From Planctomycetota bacterium (GTDB lineage Bacteria > Planctomycetota > UBA1135 > GCA-002748355): a DNA stretch of 64,000 nucleotides. Location: contig PDSF01000036.1 in assembly GCA_002748355.1 (NCBI GenBank), positions 1-64,000 of the forward strand. Reading direction: 5' to 3'. The notes under the pieces were generated by a model. It was not told where the DNA came from and ran no database searches. It worked only from the letters and a program-made list of their open reading frames with translations. Below, piece by piece: positions 61,901 to 64,000 of the stretch; position 1 is the stretch's first letter, and each line of letters opens with the position of its first letter. Both the position numbers and the translations under genes were made by a program.

Positions 61901-62021
61901 CCTTCTGGTCGCACTGAGTGACACCGGCACGGTGGATGTGATCGAGGTCGATAGCGGCAAGATCGTCAAGACGATCAAGGCAACGGGCGTGTCCTGCTTG
62001 TCCCACTACTGGCGTCAGTAG
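58944..62021 (+). CDS. Large lipoprotein with Ig-like and beta-propeller domains (copy 1)
   Basis: About 1025 residues. ATG 58944 is preferred, with AGGTG upstream; GTG 58938 is an alternative. A long charged N-terminus precedes the export signal, and the lipobox is LSAC followed by four Gly. Domains: an N-terminal beta domain (about 55-290), a Big_5-like Ig domain (PANGAVGVSP, VTLKINFSKPV, about 290-430) and a YVTN/NHL-like propeller (YVLDRGKKQILVLNSNRM, LAVSNYSSNSVSFVDID, WQPEGEDLLVACRI, about 650-1020). It is likely tethered to the envelope, with unknown ligand or role. Paralogous to the next gene. None of the GAGNATNCTC palindromes occurs in it. Confidence 0.8.
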   Translation: MTLGVNSTSGVNSPSARTEVSPEPKRGSRARFLSYLQSQALWACCLAIALVGLSACGGGGQPGDSRNRGPFEVLLATTGSGQIYPYRIAQADSLGNPTSTILDITNASVLKKNVSSNNSVLPVGTWPTTAELPDGSPGNHFVRIRFSHDLKAASILSTKISDQSNSGLTGAIQVLAYNPATESTSFVSGQGFVGGYTNYLNAATGKVELVQAVTWDNGLQVLDSRASGFPTGFTGSESLVAPNTFVFVPDDDNDLDVFDTFPAGQIIKIVCTPAVLDYRDRPLVTEVKTATTVGADTIAPEVVGWSQASTGGLQIQPANGAVGVSPLVTLKINFSKPVQPRDVGTFFSTTNLVPSERGLNLSASVSNTVFSINYYADPISHGDLTTYYVRPAYPLPSNSLITFKVNTTINSIANVKLSKSINTTFATGSGPGLVNAPVAPEAIYVGRSGSNPGLSVIDMNGFGQGTGDLATSNFPNNLNLKNPGVVPNISPGTSNLDAGGAGPLTLAADSNGSTLLVDSSVINQIEDIHIGQPLDKIFNNTNINAFATNANQVNPFSGSSQQAWGNSISVAPHPNPPKFVSPPPNPGRNIMAEEPSVTSATGTGGVLQTCSASPMNRMVIGNPFKKDGTQGIFYTRFPGLFNGPVPAPGSPTPAVPFCPYTCRQQIGHFLYVLDRGKKQILVLNSNRMQVLETIKMTDPVAMSISPNLKRLAVSNYSSNSVSFVDIDPASPTFHQIVKVTRVGAGPEGLAWQPEGEDLLVACRIDSSVYILRGTDLEVRKNVAGQVNNPIDVVVTCRQVGQGVGFSTGLYFAYILNGDSRGSITVFESGPDGVNGIGFDDTVGVPEAAVFPGATTMQVDYQSFPSAIWVAHRDNRGRGQVSHLELTSSPNGPTPITQNQGGGQQIPPTFRQRVWSVTGRLGGDAGKGLLSGDSPIDIALDDLNNSGALADSPSSQVSNLVYADHSGKSQIKRTSNGQTVPSTTPRFLLVALSDTGTVDVIEVDSGKIVKTIKATGVSCLSHYWRQ

Positions 62022-62084
62022 TGCATACAGCGATGACTGATGGGGCGAGGCCTCTGGGCTTTGCCCTCTTTCTTTAGAACACCT

Positions 62085-62102
62085 GTCGGGCACTGGCCCG
62101 AC
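62085..62102 (+). terminator. Hairpin between the two lipoprotein genes
   Basis: GTCGGG (62085-62090) and CCCGAC (62097-62102) with a 6-nt loop, 64 bp after the stop of copy 1. It may attenuate or end that transcript. Confidence 0.45.
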
Positions 62103-62172
62103 GCCCCCTGGTCCGGATGCGTATGCAAGCGCATCGAGATGCCCCGCACTGCAGGGCGCACTAGGAGAAGCA

Positions 62173-64000
62173 ATGCGAAGCACCCACAGGATTTTGAGTT
62201 CCTTCGTCGTGGCTGGCAGCCTCGCGCTCGCTGGCTGCAGTGGGGGGGGTGCTCCTGGCGATAGCCGGAACATCGGCCCGTTCAACCTGACCCTGGCCTC
62301 GACCGGCCTCGGACAGATCTATCCCTACAGAATCGCCCAGCTCGATGCCTTTGGGCTGCCCTCGACGACCATCCTCAACGTCAGCAGCAAGGCGCAGCTC
62401 AACGCCAACATGACCCAGGACAACGGCCTCCTGCCGCCTGCCACCTGGAGCACGACGGCCAAACTGCCGAATGGCAATCCGGGGAATCAGTTCCTTCTGC
62501 TGCGCTTCAGCCACGACCTGAAGGCCAGCTCCATCCTCTCTAACTTGGCCAGCAACCAGACCAACTCGGGACTGACCGGTGCGATCCAGCTGTTGATCTA
62601 CAACCCGGCCACCGAAGTCCAGGCCACCATTCGAGGGCGGGGCTTCGTCGGTGGCTATACCTATTACGACAACCCGTCGACGCCCGAGTTCGACCTGACC
62701 TTGACCCAGGCGGTGTCCGTGAACTCCGCCGGCACGGTCACGGTCCTCGACCAACGTGCCGCCGGTTTCCCGCTTGGTTTCGATGGGGACAAGGATCTCG
62801 TTTCGCCCAAGAGCTTCGTCTTCGTGCCCGACCTAGACGGCAACCTCTCGACGCAGGAGGCCTTTGCCGACCAGGTTGCTGCCGGTTCCTTGATCCGAAT
62901 GATCGTGGGCTCTTCGGTCCTCGATTTCCGTGACAAGCCTCTTGCCATGGAGGTCTCCGTCGCCACCACCCCGCGTGCCGATACCGTTGCTCCCGATGTC
63001 CTCGGCTATAGCAAGGTGGCGACGAAGAATGTCGGGATCACACCCGGAAATGGCCAGACCGGGGTCAGGCCGACCACCCCGATCCGGGTGAGCTTCACCA
63101 AGCCGGTTCAGCCTCGGGACGTAGGGGAATTCTTGTCAAGAGGGCATCTGGTGCCCGCCATCCGCGGCGTCTCCCTGAATGCGAAGATTGCGACCGTCTC
63201 GACCCAGGTTCTCTACTACGCCGAACCGGTCTCGATGGGCGACTTCATGAACTACATCGTGACGCCTGCTTCCCAGTTCCCGAGCAAAGTGGAGGTGACT
63301 TTGGGCGTCAATGCCACCATCCACGACTTGACCGGCCAGGCCATCGGCCATCCTTTGGCGACGACCTACACGACAGGTGTGGGCCCAGGTATCGTCAATG
63401 CGCCAGTCAGCCCCGAGGTGATCTACGTTGGGCGTGCTGGGGCGAATGCTGGCGTTTCGGTGATTGACCTCAATGGCTTCGGCCAAGGCACCGGCAATAT
63501 CAATGACACCAATTGGCCGAACAACCCCAACATCGGCAAGGCCGGCGTTTCGCCCATTTTGCAGCCGGGGCGCACCAACTTCGATGCTGGCGGCCGCGGT
63601 GCTCTGACCCTGACCCAGGACTCCAATCTCAATGACCGTTTGATCGACAGGTCCACGGTGACTCAGGTTGGCGACATCCACATCGGGCAGCCGCTCGACA
63701 AGATCTACAACAACAGCAACATCAACGGCTTCGCTTGGGACAACAACCAGGTCAACCCCTTGACCGGTGGCACCGCGAACGCTTGGGGCAACTCGATCTC
63801 CATTGCTCCCCATCCCAACCCGCCGCGTTTGGTCTTCCCACCTGCTAACCCGGCTTTTGGTATCTGGGGCGAAGAGCCCAGCGTCAAATCCAGTGGGCCC
63901 GCCTTCATTCCCGGCGAGATCATGACCTCCCATCCCCCCGTGGGGCCCTGCCGGCGGACACCGATCAACCTGCTCGTCCGGGGCAACCCCCATGGAAGTG
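62173..64000 (+). CDS. Large lipoprotein, paralogue (copy 2, truncated by window end)
   Basis: At least 609 residues, continuing past 64000. ATG 62173 has AGGAG six bases upstream. The signal is MRSTHRILSSFVVAGSLAL and the lipobox LAGC followed by SGGG. From residue 30 it follows copy 1 block by block: IGPFNLTLASTG/GQIYPYRIAQ, NSGLTGAIQ...YNPATE, GFVGGYT, FVFVPD, RADTVAPDVLGY, PGNGQTGVRP, FTKPVQPRDVG, VSPEVIYVGRAG, VIDLNGFGQGTG, IHIGQPLDKIYNN, WGNSISIAPHPNPP. It therefore arose by tandem duplication. The propeller part would lie beyond the window. Confidence 0.8.
   Translation, partial: MRSTHRILSSFVVAGSLALAGCSGGGAPGDSRNIGPFNLTLASTGLGQIYPYRIAQLDAFGLPSTTILNVSSKAQLNANMTQDNGLLPPATWSTTAKLPNGNPGNQFLLLRFSHDLKASSILSNLASNQTNSGLTGAIQLLIYNPATEVQATIRGRGFVGGYTYYDNPSTPEFDLTLTQAVSVNSAGTVTVLDQRAAGFPLGFDGDKDLVSPKSFVFVPDLDGNLSTQEAFADQVAAGSLIRMIVGSSVLDFRDKPLAMEVSVATTPRADTVAPDVLGYSKVATKNVGITPGNGQTGVRPTTPIRVSFTKPVQPRDVGEFLSRGHLVPAIRGVSLNAKIATVSTQVLYYAEPVSMGDFMNYIVTPASQFPSKVEVTLGVNATIHDLTGQAIGHPLATTYTTGVGPGIVNAPVSPEVIYVGRAGANAGVSVIDLNGFGQGTGNINDTNWPNNPNIGKAGVSPILQPGRTNFDAGGRGALTLTQDSNLNDRLIDRSTVTQVGDIHIGQPLDKIYNNSNINGFAWDNNQVNPLTGGTANAWGNSISIAPHPNPPRLVFPPANPAFGIWGEEPSVKSSGPAFIPGEIMTSHPPVGPCRRTPINLLVRGNPHGS

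Overview
The window is GC-rich (about two thirds G+C by eye) bacterial chromosome with no rRNA, IS transposase, CRISPR array or phage genes. Several things suggest a planctomycete or related PVC-group bacterium: a tandem-fused UvrA-like protein, large secreted FG-GAP, BNR and Ig-like/beta-propeller lipoproteins, a long UbiD-family decarboxylase, and lone housekeeping genes outside their usual operons. This assignment is an inference from gene content; no rRNA is present to confirm it.

Layout. 0.3-4.1 kb: two polytopic GT-C-like membrane proteins with a duplicated 80-bp junction between them. 4.2-5.2 kb: a 5'-truncated FG-GAP gene. 5.3-6.5 kb (minus): an AAA/DUF4143 ATPase with a 64-bp palindrome at its start. 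6.7-11.3 kb (minus): an operon of OPT transporter, UbiD-type decarboxylase and a membrane-anchored hypothetical. 11.6-18.4 kb: metG and a 1624-aa UvrA-like protein with four ATPase modules and no recognisable UvrB-binding domain. 18.5-20.3 kb (minus): a methyltransferase and a TPR-like protein. 20.4-32.6 kb: five multidomain glycan genes carrying about 14 glycosyltransferase, methyltransferase, pyruvyltransferase, deacetylase and epimerase domains. 32.8-35.2 kb (minus): gpsA and an SGNH esterase. 35.6-35.9 kb: divergent tRNA-Lys(CTT) and tRNA-His(GTG), each with a clear terminator. 36.1-40.6 kb: an MBOAT plus two SGNH proteins, a probable polysaccharide O-acetylation operon. 40.7-42.9 kb: an exported YyaL/SSP411-like thioredoxin-fold protein. 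43.0-50 kb: a PLP gamma-family enzyme, yidD, rnpA, a class III aminotransferase and aceE. 49.7-54.5 kb: an S9 peptidase and a BNR-like secreted protein. 54.5-58.3 kb: tgt, an FmdB-type zinc ribbon, SpoIID and ruvB. 58.9-64 kb: two paralogous Ig-like/propeller lipoproteins, the second cut by the window end.

Functional theme. Much of the window serves the cell envelope: lipid-linked sugar transfer (GT-C proteins), a modular glycan assembly cluster, an O-acetylation operon, and large exported lipoproteins, interspersed with unrelated translation, repair and central-metabolism genes.

The most unusual DNA-level signal is a dispersed 10-bp imperfect palindrome, GAGNATNCTC. I count 28 copies by hand where base composition predicts about one. 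It occurs inside genes in several reading frames, on both coding and template strands, and in convergent intergenic gaps. It resembles a highly iterated palindrome rather than a promoter element. Other non-gene structure includes a roughly 95-bp repeat shared by the rnpA and ruvB upstream regions, several in-frame tandem repeats, and convergent-gene hairpin terminators.
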